Assembly (NCBI RefSeq): GCF_001941625.1
Contig: NZ_CP016076.1
Span: forward strand, 1,302,001 to 1,366,000
Source of the DNA: Actinoalloteichus fjordicus
GTDB lineage: Bacteria > Actinomycetota > Actinomycetes > Mycobacteriales > Pseudonocardiaceae
Length of the DNA stretch: 64,000 bases
Reading direction: 5' to 3'
The position numbers and the translations under genes are program-made. Numbering within the stretch: the first letter of the stretch is position 1; the number at the start of each line of letters is the position of its first letter. Below, one piece after another: positions 19,920-27,623 of the stretch. Below the pieces are notes generated by a model. The model had not been told where the DNA came from and did not search any database. It saw only the letters and a program-made list of their open reading frames with translations.

Positions 19920-20399
19920 GTGAGGGTAGTCGAGTTCCTCGCAGAGGCGGCGCTGACGGGGAAGGTTGCCGGCCTTGGCCTCGGCGTCTCAGCGGAGCGG
20001 ATACGTGATGTGCTGGGGAACGAGAGCGTCGCGGGCCGGACGAAAAAGTCTCTGCGGTTGGACTACGGTATTCTCGAGTTCAACTTCTTATCCGGATCCT
20101 GCGAGACGATCGGTATACAGGTTCATCGGCTAGTGCACGGCAGCGATGGATTGATTCCCGCCGCTCTGGACGTATCGTTTCGAGAGGTTGAGGGCGCTGT
20201 TCATCTCGGCCCAGTGCGCAACGAAATCGAGCGAGGTGGGGGCTACTCGTTGGAGGAATGTCAATCGCAGCATGGGTATCGGCGTTATCGCGTGGCCGGA
20301 TCTCACGTGAACCTTTACGTCGTCGCTGAGACTCCGCCGGGTAGTCATCTTCTCGCAGCCGAAGATCTATGGTCTGTCTTGATCTCGAATAAGGGCTGA
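19920..20399 (+). CDS. Hypothetical protein, possible second immunity protein
   Basis: Protein of 159 residues that I do not recognise by name. It starts at GTG immediately after the TGA of the TriTu-like gene, with GGGAGGG 4 bases upstream, so the two are one transcript. The N-terminal third (LGLGVSAERIRDVLG, RLDYGILEFNFLSGSC) resembles small proteins often found in polymorphic toxin immunity arrays. Lower GC than the RHS body suggests it moves with the cassette. It may be an extra immunity gene for a toxin not present here, or a modulator of this one; both are inference. Confidence 0.65.
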   Translation: MRVVEFLAEAALTGKVAGLGLGVSAERIRDVLGNESVAGRTKKSLRLDYGILEFNFLSGSCETIGIQVHRLVHGSDGLIPAALDVSFREVEGAVHLGPVRNEIERGGGYSLEECQSQHGYRRYRVAGSHVNLYVVAETPPGSHLLAAEDLWSVLISNKG

Positions 20400-20520
20400 T
20401 AGCCGCTTCGAGGGCAAGACTCGCCACGCCGGATGGCATCGGGGCGGACGGTGTGATTCCGAGCCGTTGGGCTCAGACTGGACGACGACGTCCCACACCG
20501 CGAGCGATGCGACCCCGCTC

Positions 20521-20539
20521 GGGGAGCTTCGGACTCCCC
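20521..20539. terminator. Terminator-like hairpin in repeat copy A
   Basis: GGGGAG / CTCCCC stem of 6 bp around a 7-base loop, downstream of the TreTu/TriTu cassette. The same hairpin, with one loop change, ends the glucanase gene at 22014-22032. Confidence 0.5.
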
Positions 20540-20592
20540 AGGCGGAGCATCGGCATCGGATCAGAGCCCGATTGCGGCGGCGCCCGCGCCGA

Positions 20593-20742
20593 TCAGAACG
20601 GCGTCAGTGTCACCGTGATGCCGGTCGGGGCGTGGTCCTGGACATAGGAGGCGAACTCCGCGACGTCGTCGAAGGGGAAGCCGTAGGAGCGGCCGTCCAC
20701 GGCGTTTTCGTGCAGCACCCGCGAGTAGTGATTGGACACGGG
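20593..20742 (-). pseudogene. 3' remnant of GH64 glucanase gene
   Basis: The reverse frame encodes the last 49 or so residues of the glucanase at 22086-23264, through SYGFPFDDVAEFASYVQDHA to the same stop. It has no start or upstream part; the reading frame is cut where the Hint copy begins. It is a by-product of the cassette duplication and not a gene of its own. Confidence 0.9.
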
Positions 20743-20743
20743 G

Positions 20744-21153
20744 GGTGCTCATGGCGGACGGGTCGACGAAGCCGATCGAGGAGGTCGGGGTCGGCGACGA
20801 GGTCCTGGCGACGGACCCGACCACAGGTGAAACCAGTCCTCAGCTGGTGACCGCGACGATCGTCGGTGACGGCGTCAAGCAGCTGGTCGACGTCACCATC
20901 GTCACCGAAGACGGCAGCACGGACACGATCACCGCGACGGCCGAGCACCCGTTCTGGGTCGCGGACCTGAACGCCTGGGTCAACGCCGAGGACCTGGAGC
21001 CGGGCCACCGCTTCGAGACGGCCGACCACCGGGATGCAGCGGTCACCGCCGTCGACACCTACAGCGCGCCACGGCAGGTGCATAACCTCACTGTCGACAG
21101 GCTGCACACGTACTATGTGCTGGCAGGAAGATCCTCGGCTCTTGTTCATAATT
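20744..21153 (+). repeat. Hint-coding direct repeat, copy 2
   Basis: Second copy of the Hint DNA at 18834-19250. It begins exactly at GGTGCTCATGG, so it lacks the first Hint residues (the NSFAAGT segment with the nucleophile position) and everything upstream. Confidence 0.9.
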
Positions 21154-21488
21154 CGGAATGCGGACCTGAGCTTTCGATCGACGAGGGTCAGTTCGGTAAG
21201 AAGTGGGGAAAACATGCTCAGGACTACGGACTTAACCCCGGTGATAGTTCTTCGCGGCAGTGGTTCCGTAATAAGATCACGGAGGTTCGCGGGTCTTGCG
21301 ATGAGGTGCGGCAAGGCGATTGGAATCCATTTATTGGTGGGGGAAGTGATTATTTCTTCTATCGTCGAGGAAGTGATCTTCTCGTGACAAAGAGCAGCGG
21401 GCAGTTTGTCACGATGTTTCCCATGAGTAAGCCAAATAGGTGGTTTGAGCAGGCCGAGGATTATCGGGGATGGTCGGCAAATGATTGA
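20745..21488 (+). CDS. Displaced RHS C-terminal cassette: partial Hint plus unknown toxin domain
   Basis: Open frame of 247 codons with no RHS body. Residues about 1-137 are the Hint domain minus its first strand; residues about 138-247 are a different C-terminal domain from the TreTu one (FGKKWGKHAQDYGLNPGDSS, RQWFRNKITEV, SDYFFYRRGSDLLVTKSSGQ, FVTMFPMSKPN). The toxin part has a histidine-containing helix and a beta-rich end like BECR-fold ribonuclease toxins; this is a guess. There is a GTG at 20745 and an ATG at 20751, but no good ribosome binding site, so it may be silent until recombined behind the RHS body. Its own immunity gene overlaps the end. GC drops sharply after the Hint part. 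Confidence 0.75.
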   Translation: MLMADGSTKPIEEVGVGDEVLATDPTTGETSPQLVTATIVGDGVKQLVDVTIVTEDGSTDTITATAEHPFWVADLNAWVNAEDLEPGHRFETADHRDAAVTAVDTYSAPRQVHNLTVDRLHTYYVLAGRSSALVHNSECGPELSIDEGQFGKKWGKHAQDYGLNPGDSSSRQWFRNKITEVRGSCDEVRQGDWNPFIGGGSDYFFYRRGSDLLVTKSSGQFVTMFPMSKPNRWFEQAEDYRGWSAND

Positions 21489-21888
21489 GCAGCGGGTTTC
21501 TGATTTTCTGAGGGTTGGGCAACGTATTACGTCGGCGTTCGGTATCACGTATCTCGCTAGGTGTGGCATATCTTCGTCGTTCGAGGCTGTGGAGTTCTTG
21601 CTTGACCAGGAGGATTCGGTTCTCCTTTATTGTGGTACAGATTGGCAGATGGGCATATCGGAAGGTCGATGGCCGCTGCTGCCTGGGTGGTGCTGGCCTG
21701 ACGATAAGTGGAGCTATGAACCCATAATCGGAATCGGAGAATGCGGCCTCGGCGAAATACTGAAAATTTCGATAGTTGTCAATTCTGTTGACGAGTGGAA
21801 TGGGATCACGTTAGATTTCCGCACCGCGCGTCTTGTCCTGTGGTCAGGTGAGTGCCTGTCCTGGGAGATCTCAGATAAGAATGTCTAA
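21481..21888 (+). CDS. Probable immunity protein of the displaced cassette
   Basis: Protein of 135 residues starting at ATG 21481, overlapping the toxin stop (21486-21488) by 8 bases. It is of the usual immunity size, acidic and rich in Trp and Cys (LLPGWCWPDDKWSYEPIIG). I do not recognise the family. The low GC relative to the window suggests recent arrival. Its position straight after a polymorphic toxin end, with overlapping reading frames, is the basis for the call. It may still be made from an internal promoter to protect against toxin-carrying kin. Confidence 0.7.
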   Translation: MIEQRVSDFLRVGQRITSAFGITYLARCGISSSFEAVEFLLDQEDSVLLYCGTDWQMGISEGRWPLLPGWCWPDDKWSYEPIIGIGECGLGEILKISIVVNSVDEWNGITLDFRTARLVLWSGECLSWEISDKNV

Positions 21889-21978
21889 TAGTCCTCCAAG
21901 TCGAACATAAAATGTGACGATGATCCTCGAAGCCGCTGCCAGCGCATCATTTCAGCATCGTTCACTAAAACGTTCCAC

Positions 21979-22235
21979 CGACGTCCCACGCCGCGAGCGA
22001 TGCGACCCCGCCCGGGGAGCGTCGGACTCCCCAGGCGGAGCATCGGCATCGGATCAGAGCCCGATTGCGGCGGCGCCCGCGCCGATCAGAACGGCGTCAG
22101 CGTCACCGTGATGCCGGTCGGGGCGTGGTCTTGGACGTAGGAGGCGAACTCCGCGACGTCGTCGAAGGGGAAGCCGTAGGAGCGGCCGTCCACGGCGTTC
22201 TCGTGCAGAACCCGCGAATAGTGGTTGGACACGGG
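21979..22235. repeat. 257-bp direct repeat, copy B (intact glucanase 3' end)
   Basis: Original copy of the repeat at 20486-20742, continuous here with the intact glucanase gene. Includes its terminator-like hairpin (22014-22032, stem GGGGAG / CTCCCC) located between the convergent immunity and glucanase genes. Confidence 0.95.
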
Positions 22236-23264
22236 CGTGCGGTAGAACGACGACGCATCGGTGCTGGGGGCCACCGGGTTGTCGTGCAGCGTCGAGCGGT
22301 TGAGGCCGGAGCCGAGGACGGCGGCCACCGGGCCGGTGACGCCGTCGTTCGGGGCGTCCAGTGCGCCGTTGCAGTACAGCACGTCGGAGGTCGTCGGCCT
22401 GCTGAATGCGGAGACGCCGCCGTCGAACTCGAAGACGTCGCCGTTGACCCGGCCGGTGAAGGTGCGGTTGTTGGCGTTGACGGTCAGGTTCTCCGATGAG
22501 TATTTGCTCCACACCTGGTCGATGTAGGGGTCGAAGTAGTTCGCGTCGAACAGGCCCGAGTTGATGCCGTGGCCCGGCGCGATCACCCGGAGGTCGTCGA
22601 CGACCAGCTGGGCGAAGTCGGGGTCCTGTCCCACGCCCGAGAAGATTCCGGCGCGGCCGCCGTCGACGAGCGTGCCGGTGGTCTGCGACTGCTCGCCGGT
22701 GAGGTCGATGGCCAGCGGGACGCTGAACATGTCGACCATGGTGGTGTTGCAGTACATCCCGGTGTCGTCGAACGTGAACTCCATGCAGTCGTGCATGACC
22801 TCGTAGTTCGGGTCGGCCGAGACCCAGCCTGCCGGGTAGACGAGTGCGTCGCCGGGATTGACGCGGAACTTCAGCTTCTCGCCGAGGGAGAAGTAGACCC
22901 GGCCGGACATGCTGGACAGGTTGATCGTGGTGTTTCCGCTGCTCTCCAGGGGGATCGAGTAGTCGGCGTAGCCGTCCGGGCCGTTGTCGGCGAGGGAGAC
23001 GGGAACGATCGCGCCCTCTGGCGTGATGCGGGACTGCCTGCCGGTGATGCGGTCGACGCCGACGATGTAGATGTGGATCGAGGCGTTGTCCCAGTTGCCG
23101 GTGTTGTTGACGATCGTGAGCGGCAGCGTGTGGGCGTCGACGGCGAGTCTGCGCACGCCTGCGGTGGTCGGTTCGGTGCTGCGGGGTCGCAGTTCGGAGG
23201 CGAGGGCGATTCCGCCGAGCGCTGACGCGGCGAGGCCGCCGAGGAACAGTCTCCTGGTCGCCAT
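22086..23264 (-). CDS. Secreted beta-1,3-glucanase (GH64)
   Basis: Endo-beta-1,3-glucanase-like protein of 392 residues, related to the laminaripentaose-producing GH64 family. An export signal starts MATRRLFLGGLAASALGGIA, possibly twin-arginine dependent. The domain opens with LPLTIVNNTGNWDNASIHIYI and continues through GRVYFSLGEKLKFRV, MHDCMEFTFDD (acidic residues likely at the active site), PGHGINSGLFDANYFDPYIDQVW and VLYCNGALDAPNDGVTGP. AGGAGA lies 7 bases before the ATG. It would cut fungal or algal beta-1,3-glucan outside the cell. The 3' end is duplicated 1.5 kb downstream. Two tandem hairpins sit just upstream of the start. Confidence 0.88.
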   Translation of the reverse strand: MATRRLFLGGLAASALGGIALASELRPRSTEPTTAGVRRLAVDAHTLPLTIVNNTGNWDNASIHIYIVGVDRITGRQSRITPEGAIVPVSLADNGPDGYADYSIPLESSGNTTINLSSMSGRVYFSLGEKLKFRVNPGDALVYPAGWVSADPNYEVMHDCMEFTFDDTGMYCNTTMVDMFSVPLAIDLTGEQSQTTGTLVDGGRAGIFSGVGQDPDFAQLVVDDLRVIAPGHGINSGLFDANYFDPYIDQVWSKYSSENLTVNANNRTFTGRVNGDVFEFDGGVSAFSRPTTSDVLYCNGALDAPNDGVTGPVAAVLGSGLNRSTLHDNPVAPSTDASSFYRTPVSNHYSRVLHENAVDGRSYGFPFDDVAEFASYVQDHAPTGITVTLTPF

Positions 23265-23282
23265 GCGAATCTCTCCTGATCT

Positions 23283-23338
23283 CCGGCCCTGAGGCCGGGT
23301 CTCCCCGCCCGCCGACGTCAGGGGGACGGCGGGCGGGG
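23283..23338 (-). promoter_or_regulatory. Tandem hairpins in the glucanase leader
   Basis: Two perfect inverted repeats lie 19-74 bases upstream of the glucanase ATG: CCGGCC/GGCCGG (23283-23298) and a 12-bp stem CCCCGCCCGCCG/CGGCGGGCGGGG (23303-23338, loop 12). They could be a terminator for minus-strand transcripts entering from upstream or a leader attenuator; sequence alone does not decide. Confidence 0.5.
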
Positions 23339-24039
23339 GAGCTGTGCTGGACTTGCCGGGGCTGCCGGGCAGGTCTTCTCGCGGTGATCACGCCGTGTCG
23401 AGGTCGCGGGCGAGATCCGGTCTTGGTGCCGGTCTTCCGCCGGGCGCCGAGCTGCGGGGTCTCCGCGTGGTGCGGGCGGCTCGGGCGGGGGCGCGCTGGG
23501 GAGGGCGCGCCGCCGAACCGCCTCCTGTGCTCATCAAGTCGCGATCACTCCTCGGTCACGGAACCGCATCGGACCTGCCGGCGCCCCTATGAGAACGCTC
23601 TCACCGCTGCCGATCAATAGGCCGGATGGTGTAGTGGTGCCGCCGTTCGGGGCAGTGACGGTCGATTGACCAGCGACGGCGCCGCAATTTCACCCGTCCG
23701 GCTCTTTTGTGAGCTGAGCCTCGACTGTCCGCGGCCGAGGCTCGGCCGTTCAGACGACGATGCGCCATCGACACGAGCAAGGCCTCGGCCGCCACCACGC
23801 CTCGACATCGCGCGGTGCAGCGGTGATCCGTTGCCGACGTGGTTCTGTCGTCGACGCGCTCCGGGACCGCAGACCACGCCGCTCCTGCCCGATCCCCGCG
23901 CCGGCCGTCGCACGATTGCGCCACCAGCACGGAGGGGGACGTCGATCAGCCCGACGCAGCCCCGCGCAGACCTGTCCGCCGCCGGATGATGCCGCCGCCA
24001 CGCCTTGGCCGAATCCCGGCGGATGACTATCTTGCTGTC
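23339..24039. other. Intergenic, no gene recognised
   Basis: About 700 bases upstream of the glucanase. Open frames in all directions are arginine/proline/alanine-rich and have no family features. Nothing can be assigned. Confidence 0.5.
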
Positions 24040-24177
24040 ATGCACACCGTCGCGGTTCTGGCGATGGACGGCGTCGTGCCGGTCGATCTGTCGATCCCGG
24101 TGGGGGTGTCGGCCAGCCAGGCGGCACCAGCCCGCAGGCCTGTCGCCGCGCGTTCCGGGGTCGGCGACCGAGGGTGA
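24040..24177 (+). pseudogene. N-terminal remnant of a GlxA-like (DJ-1/PfpI-AraC) regulator
   Basis: ATG frame of 45 codons beginning MHTVAVLAMDGVVPVDLSIP, the usual start of GlxA-family regulators (first beta strand and helix of the DJ-1/PfpI domain). After about 22 residues the family pattern is lost, and a stop follows. Family members are about 320 residues with a C-terminal AraC HTH, which is absent here. Best read as a gene remnant after deletion. Confidence 0.6.
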
Positions 24178-24363
24178 GCGGCCACCACACCCGAGCAAGG
24201 CCGACAGCGGGCGGCAGGCGGAAAACCGGTGGGCACGGCCGACGCTGCCGGCCTACGGTCCGCTAGAAGACAGACGGGGCACCCGGCCTCGTCCGCCTGC
24301 GGCTGCCCTGCGGCGACTCCGCACGGCCGTCGCGGCGAACGGCTGCGCAATGAGGACACGGTG

Positions 24364-24864
24364 ATGAAGGCCCTCTCCCAGGACGAGATCAGGAAGTCGT
24401 TCGTGAACTGCTCGAAGGGGGAGGCGAAGTCGCTGTCCCTGCCGTCGCGGTTCGACGAGATCGCCTGGGAGGTTCAGGACTTCCTCGGCTGGCGGGACGC
24501 CAAGGCGAGGGAACGCGCGTATCTCGTGGTGCCGCAGGGCGAGGAGACGATCGGGCTGGCACTGCGGGCGGCGCCTGCCCGCCGCAGCGGACTCCGGTCC
24601 AACATGTGCGCCTTCTGTCTCACCGTGCACAGTCTGAGCGACATCGCGCTCTTCTCGGCGCGGCGGGCAGGCGCGGCAGGCAGGCTGGGGAACACCGTCG
24701 GCACCTACGTCTGCGCCGACCTGGCCTGCCCGCTTTATCTGCGCGGCAAGCGCAAACCCGACATGCGCCAGACCAGGGAGAGTCTTACCGAGGACGAACT
24801 CCTCGCGCGGATGATGGGCAACGTGCACGGCTTCGTCGAGCAGGCGTTGCGCGCGGACGTCTGA
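24364..24864 (+). CDS. FBP-domain treble-clef zinc-binding protein
   Basis: Protein of 166 residues of the actinobacterial FBP family, related to the C-terminal domain of elongation factor G-binding proteins. Visible signatures are DEIAWEVQDFLGWRDAKA (about 35-52), then the zinc-binding pair MCAFCLTVH (about 80-88) and CADLACPLYLRGKRKPDM (about 119-136). The end is helical (DELLARMMGNVHGFVEQAL). The EF-G-binding relatives help release fusidic acid; whether this single-domain protein acts on ribosomes is inference. ATG 24364 has GAGGA 8 bases upstream. Monocistronic. Confidence 0.85.
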   Translation: MKALSQDEIRKSFVNCSKGEAKSLSLPSRFDEIAWEVQDFLGWRDAKARERAYLVVPQGEETIGLALRAAPARRSGLRSNMCAFCLTVHSLSDIALFSARRAGAAGRLGNTVGTYVCADLACPLYLRGKRKPDMRQTRESLTEDELLARMMGNVHGFVEQALRADV

Positions 24865-25296
24865 CGCGGCCTCCCGCCTGCCCGCGCAGCGGTCGATAGG
24901 CGAGCGGCCTGCCCGTGTCAGTGCGCGAGGTGCTTCAGTGCGACGGCTCGCCGGAGTACGGCCGCCGTCGGCGAGGGGCGGCCTGCCCGACCGGTTCGGG
25001 TGACTTCTCAGGCTGGTCTGCCGCCGACCGGAACGCCACTCGATCCTCCGTGACGGCGCGAGGGCGCGGCGTCCCACGCCTCCGCCGCGCCGCTCAGGGC
25101 GACCGAGCGAGCAGGACGAAGCGGTGACAGCTAGACCGACAGCGGGCGACCCCGCCGCATCTCCTCGTGCAGCATGCGCGACCGATCCGAAGGATGACGT
25201 CGAAGTCCGAGAGGTGCCACGGCGTGCTGCGCAGGAACAGCACCGGTGCACCGATGTCGCCAGGGTAGAAAGCGGTGCCGCCCGACGTCTTCGGTC
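24865..25296. other. Intergenic, no gene recognised
   Basis: About 430 bases between the convergent FBP and phosphotransferase genes. No conserved frame and no strong hairpin seen. Confidence 0.5.
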
Positions 25297-26238
25297 TCAG
25301 CCCTCGGCGCGGAGCTCGTCGAGCAGCCGCCTGCCCTCGGCCTCGAAGCCGGGATCGTCGTGTTCGTGCGCCCAGACGATGGTGGTCAACGCGCCGTGGG
25401 CGTCCCGGCAGCGTTGGACGTGCAGTTCCTCCTCGGTGGGCCGCCTGCCGTAGCCCGCGTAGAACGCATCCCCCAGCTCGGGGCGCTCCCGCCACTGGCG
25501 ATGCGTCATGCGGCTGGTTTCCTGGAGCCACCGGTCGAGACCGACGGCGCCGAAGTCGATCACGCGCAGGACGCCTGCCGCGTCTACCAGCCAGTTCCTC
25601 GGCTGGTAGTCGAGGTGACAGGGCACCGTCATCGGTGGTGGCAGTCGGGCCAGTTCAGCGATCCGGTCGGCGACGAAGTCGATCTCGGCCCGGCTCAGCA
25701 GGCCTGCTCGGGAGCCTGCCCCCGCCCAGCGGTCGAGGCTCGCGGTGAGTTCGGCCGCGTAGGCCGGGGCGGCGACCGGCGGGGCGCTGTCGTGCAACAG
25801 CCTGCTGAGCCTGCCCGCCTGCTCGTAGGACGCCGGGTCCTGGTGCGCCGGATCGGCGGGCATCGGTTCGCCGGGCACGCGCGTCATCACGATCAGCCGC
25901 AGGGCGTCGTCCTGGTGGATGAGTTGCGGGGCGTGCTCCCCGAGGATCGGCGCCAGCGTCCGCAGGGCCGCCAGTTCCTTCCGATACCGCGACGGACGCA
26001 GGATGCTCTTCGCGATCCAGCGTCGTTCGTCCTCGGCCGCCAGCTCGACGACCACCGCCTCGCCATGGGGCATCGAGCGATCGGCGACGACCTTGTGACG
26101 GCCGAGCAGCGGGGCGCAGTGGTCTCGGATCGCCGCGATGAGCATGGTTCGATCCGGCTGGTCGAAGGCCGAGATCGGGATGCGTTCGTCGCTCGCCATC
26201 GGAGGCGCGGCGTCGGCGGCGGGAGAGGGCACGGACAT
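25297..26238 (-). CDS. Aminoglycoside phosphotransferase-family kinase
   Basis: APH/choline-kinase-fold enzyme of 313 residues, cytoplasmic. Likely ATP-binding lysine in RRWIAKSIL (K77), catalytic loop CHLDYQPRN (His208, Asp210, Asn215) and metal-binding DFG (228-230). The family phosphorylates aminoglycosides, macrolides or small metabolites; nothing here fixes the substrate. I chose ATG 26238 (GGAG 9 bases upstream); the frame extends further up but that part is proline/arginine-rich. It is divergent from a DrrAB-type exporter, so a self-resistance role is possible but unproven. Confidence 0.85.
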   Translation of the reverse strand: MSVPSPAADAAPPMASDERIPISAFDQPDRTMLIAAIRDHCAPLLGRHKVVADRSMPHGEAVVVELAAEDERRWIAKSILRPSRYRKELAALRTLAPILGEHAPQLIHQDDALRLIVMTRVPGEPMPADPAHQDPASYEQAGRLSRLLHDSAPPVAAPAYAAELTASLDRWAGAGSRAGLLSRAEIDFVADRIAELARLPPPMTVPCHLDYQPRNWLVDAAGVLRVIDFGAVGLDRWLQETSRMTHRQWRERPELGDAFYAGYGRRPTEEELHVQRCRDAHGALTTIVWAHEHDDPGFEAEGRRLLDELRAEG

Positions 26239-26609
26239 CGTGGCGGGCTCCGATCTCTGGACGGGAGTGGGCGGAGGCTGCGGACGTCGTGGCCGGGGAG
26301 CCCGCAGCGGGTTCGGACGGCGGAGCCGACCTGCGGAACGAACCGAGAGTCCACCGTGGGACGACGGCGGCAAGGCGAATGGACGACCCTAGCGGGCGCT
26401 CCGGGGAGAAGCGGCCCGCGCTCCTGGAGCAGGCGAGCGGGCGGTGCCGGAAACGCCTTCCGGTGCGTGGCAGGCCTGCTGCTCGAACATCGAGTCGTCG
26501 ATGATCACCGCCTGCTCGGCCGGGTGGTCGAGCCCGTGGTCCGAATCGACATCGACGCCGGGGCGCACCGAGGCCAGAAGCTGACCGCAGTCGATCCTAA
26601 TCTGGCCGC
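26239..26609. other. Divergent intergenic region
   Basis: About 370 bases between the phosphotransferase and exporter genes. It should contain promoters in both directions; none is clear enough to mark. Confidence 0.45.
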
Positions 26610-27623
26610 ATGAACAGCACGATGGTCCGAACACGGGGCTTGACCAGGCATTTCAGCGTCAACAAGCAGACCGTCGAAGCGGTGCGCGGCGTGGACCTCC
26701 ACATCGAGGCGGGTGAGACGGTCGCGCTGCTCGGCCCCAACGGTGCGGGCAAGTCGACCACTCTGCGGATGCTCACCTCCCTGTTGCCGCCCACCTCGGG
26801 ACACGCCGAGGTCGCCGGGTTCGACGTGGCCGCCGAGCCACGGGCGGTGCGCAGGCGGATCGGTTACATCGGGCAGGGCAACGGTGCCGCGCACAGTCAG
26901 CGGGGCCGCGACGAGCTGATCAGCCAGGGCCGGGCGTATGGCCTGCCGATCCCGGCGGCCCGCCGCCGCGCCGCGGAACTCATCGACTCCCTCGATCTCT
27001 CGGCGGTCGCCGACCGGGTGGTCTCCTCGCTGTCCGGTGGTCAGCGGCGGCGGCTGGACATCGCGCTGGGTCTGATCCACTCGCCCACGCTGTTGTTCCT
27101 GGACGAGCCCTCCACCGGACTCGACCCGCAGAATCGGGCGAATCTCCGACAGCACATCCTCGATCTGCGAGCCCGGCACGGCACCACCGTCGTGCTCACC
27201 ACGCACTACCTGGAGGAGGCGGATCAACTCGCCGATCGAATCATCGTCATCGACCACGGCCTGGTCATCGCCGACGACACTCCCGCGCGGCTCAAGGCGG
27301 AGCACGCGGGCGATCGGATCACCCTCGAGTTCGCCGACGCTCCGACGGCCGCGCAGGCCGCCGCGCACGCCCGACGTCTCCTGGGCCCGGCGCGCATCGA
27401 ATGTCTCGGCCCGTTGCTCGTCGTCGAGGCCGTGGGCGGAACGGGGCTGGCCCCGATGCTGCTGCGCGGCATGAATGACGCGGGGCTGACGGTGTCCGCC
27501 GTGGAGGTCGCGCGCCCCACCCTCGACGACGTGTTCCTCAATCTGACCGGTCGCAGCCTCCGGGAGGACGGCTCGTCCGTCGAGGCCACCGACGTCCCGG
27601 CCCGACAGGGAAGTGCGGCATGA
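26610..27623 (+). CDS. ABC exporter ATP-binding subunit (DrrA-like)
   Basis: ATPase subunit of an ABC-2 type exporter, 337 residues, peripheral to the cytoplasmic membrane. Walker A GPNGAGKST (about 43-51), Q-loop near GYIGQGNG, signature LSGGQRRR (about 140), Walker B LLFLDEPSTGLDP (about 158-170) and H-loop TTHYLEEAD are all intact. The C-terminal about 100 residues include the DrrA-type regulatory tail (RPTLDDVFLNLTGRSLRED). The stop overlaps the permease start by ATGA, so the two subunits are co-translated. DrrAB homologues export hydrophobic drugs or lipids; substrate here unknown. Confidence 0.95.
   Translation: MNSTMVRTRGLTRHFSVNKQTVEAVRGVDLHIEAGETVALLGPNGAGKSTTLRMLTSLLPPTSGHAEVAGFDVAAEPRAVRRRIGYIGQGNGAAHSQRGRDELISQGRAYGLPIPAARRRAAELIDSLDLSAVADRVVSSLSGGQRRRLDIALGLIHSPTLLFLDEPSTGLDPQNRANLRQHILDLRARHGTTVVLTTHYLEEADQLADRIIVIDHGLVIADDTPARLKAEHAGDRITLEFADAPTAAQAAAHARRLLGPARIECLGPLLVVEAVGGTGLAPMLLRGMNDAGLTVSAVEVARPTLDDVFLNLTGRSLREDGSSVEATDVPARQGSAA

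Larger units (their letters stand above)
20486..20742. repeat. 257-bp direct repeat, copy A (glucanase 3' end and flank)
   Basis: This segment equals 21979-22235 with about 10 substitutions and no gaps (offset 1493). It carries the last part of the GH64 glucanase coding sequence in reverse orientation plus its terminator. It is joined directly, at about 20743, to a second copy of Hint-coding DNA, which marks a recombination joint. Confidence 0.95.

Noticed and set aside
20593-20742. A second complete glucanase gene downstream of the TreTu cassette
   Set aside because: Only the last about 49 codons are present and the frame ends at the Hint joint, so it is a duplicated end, not a gene.
20610-21569. 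319-codon minus-strand frame across the displaced cassette
   Set aside because: Crosses the repeat joint and runs antisense to the Hint/toxin; no coherent protein.
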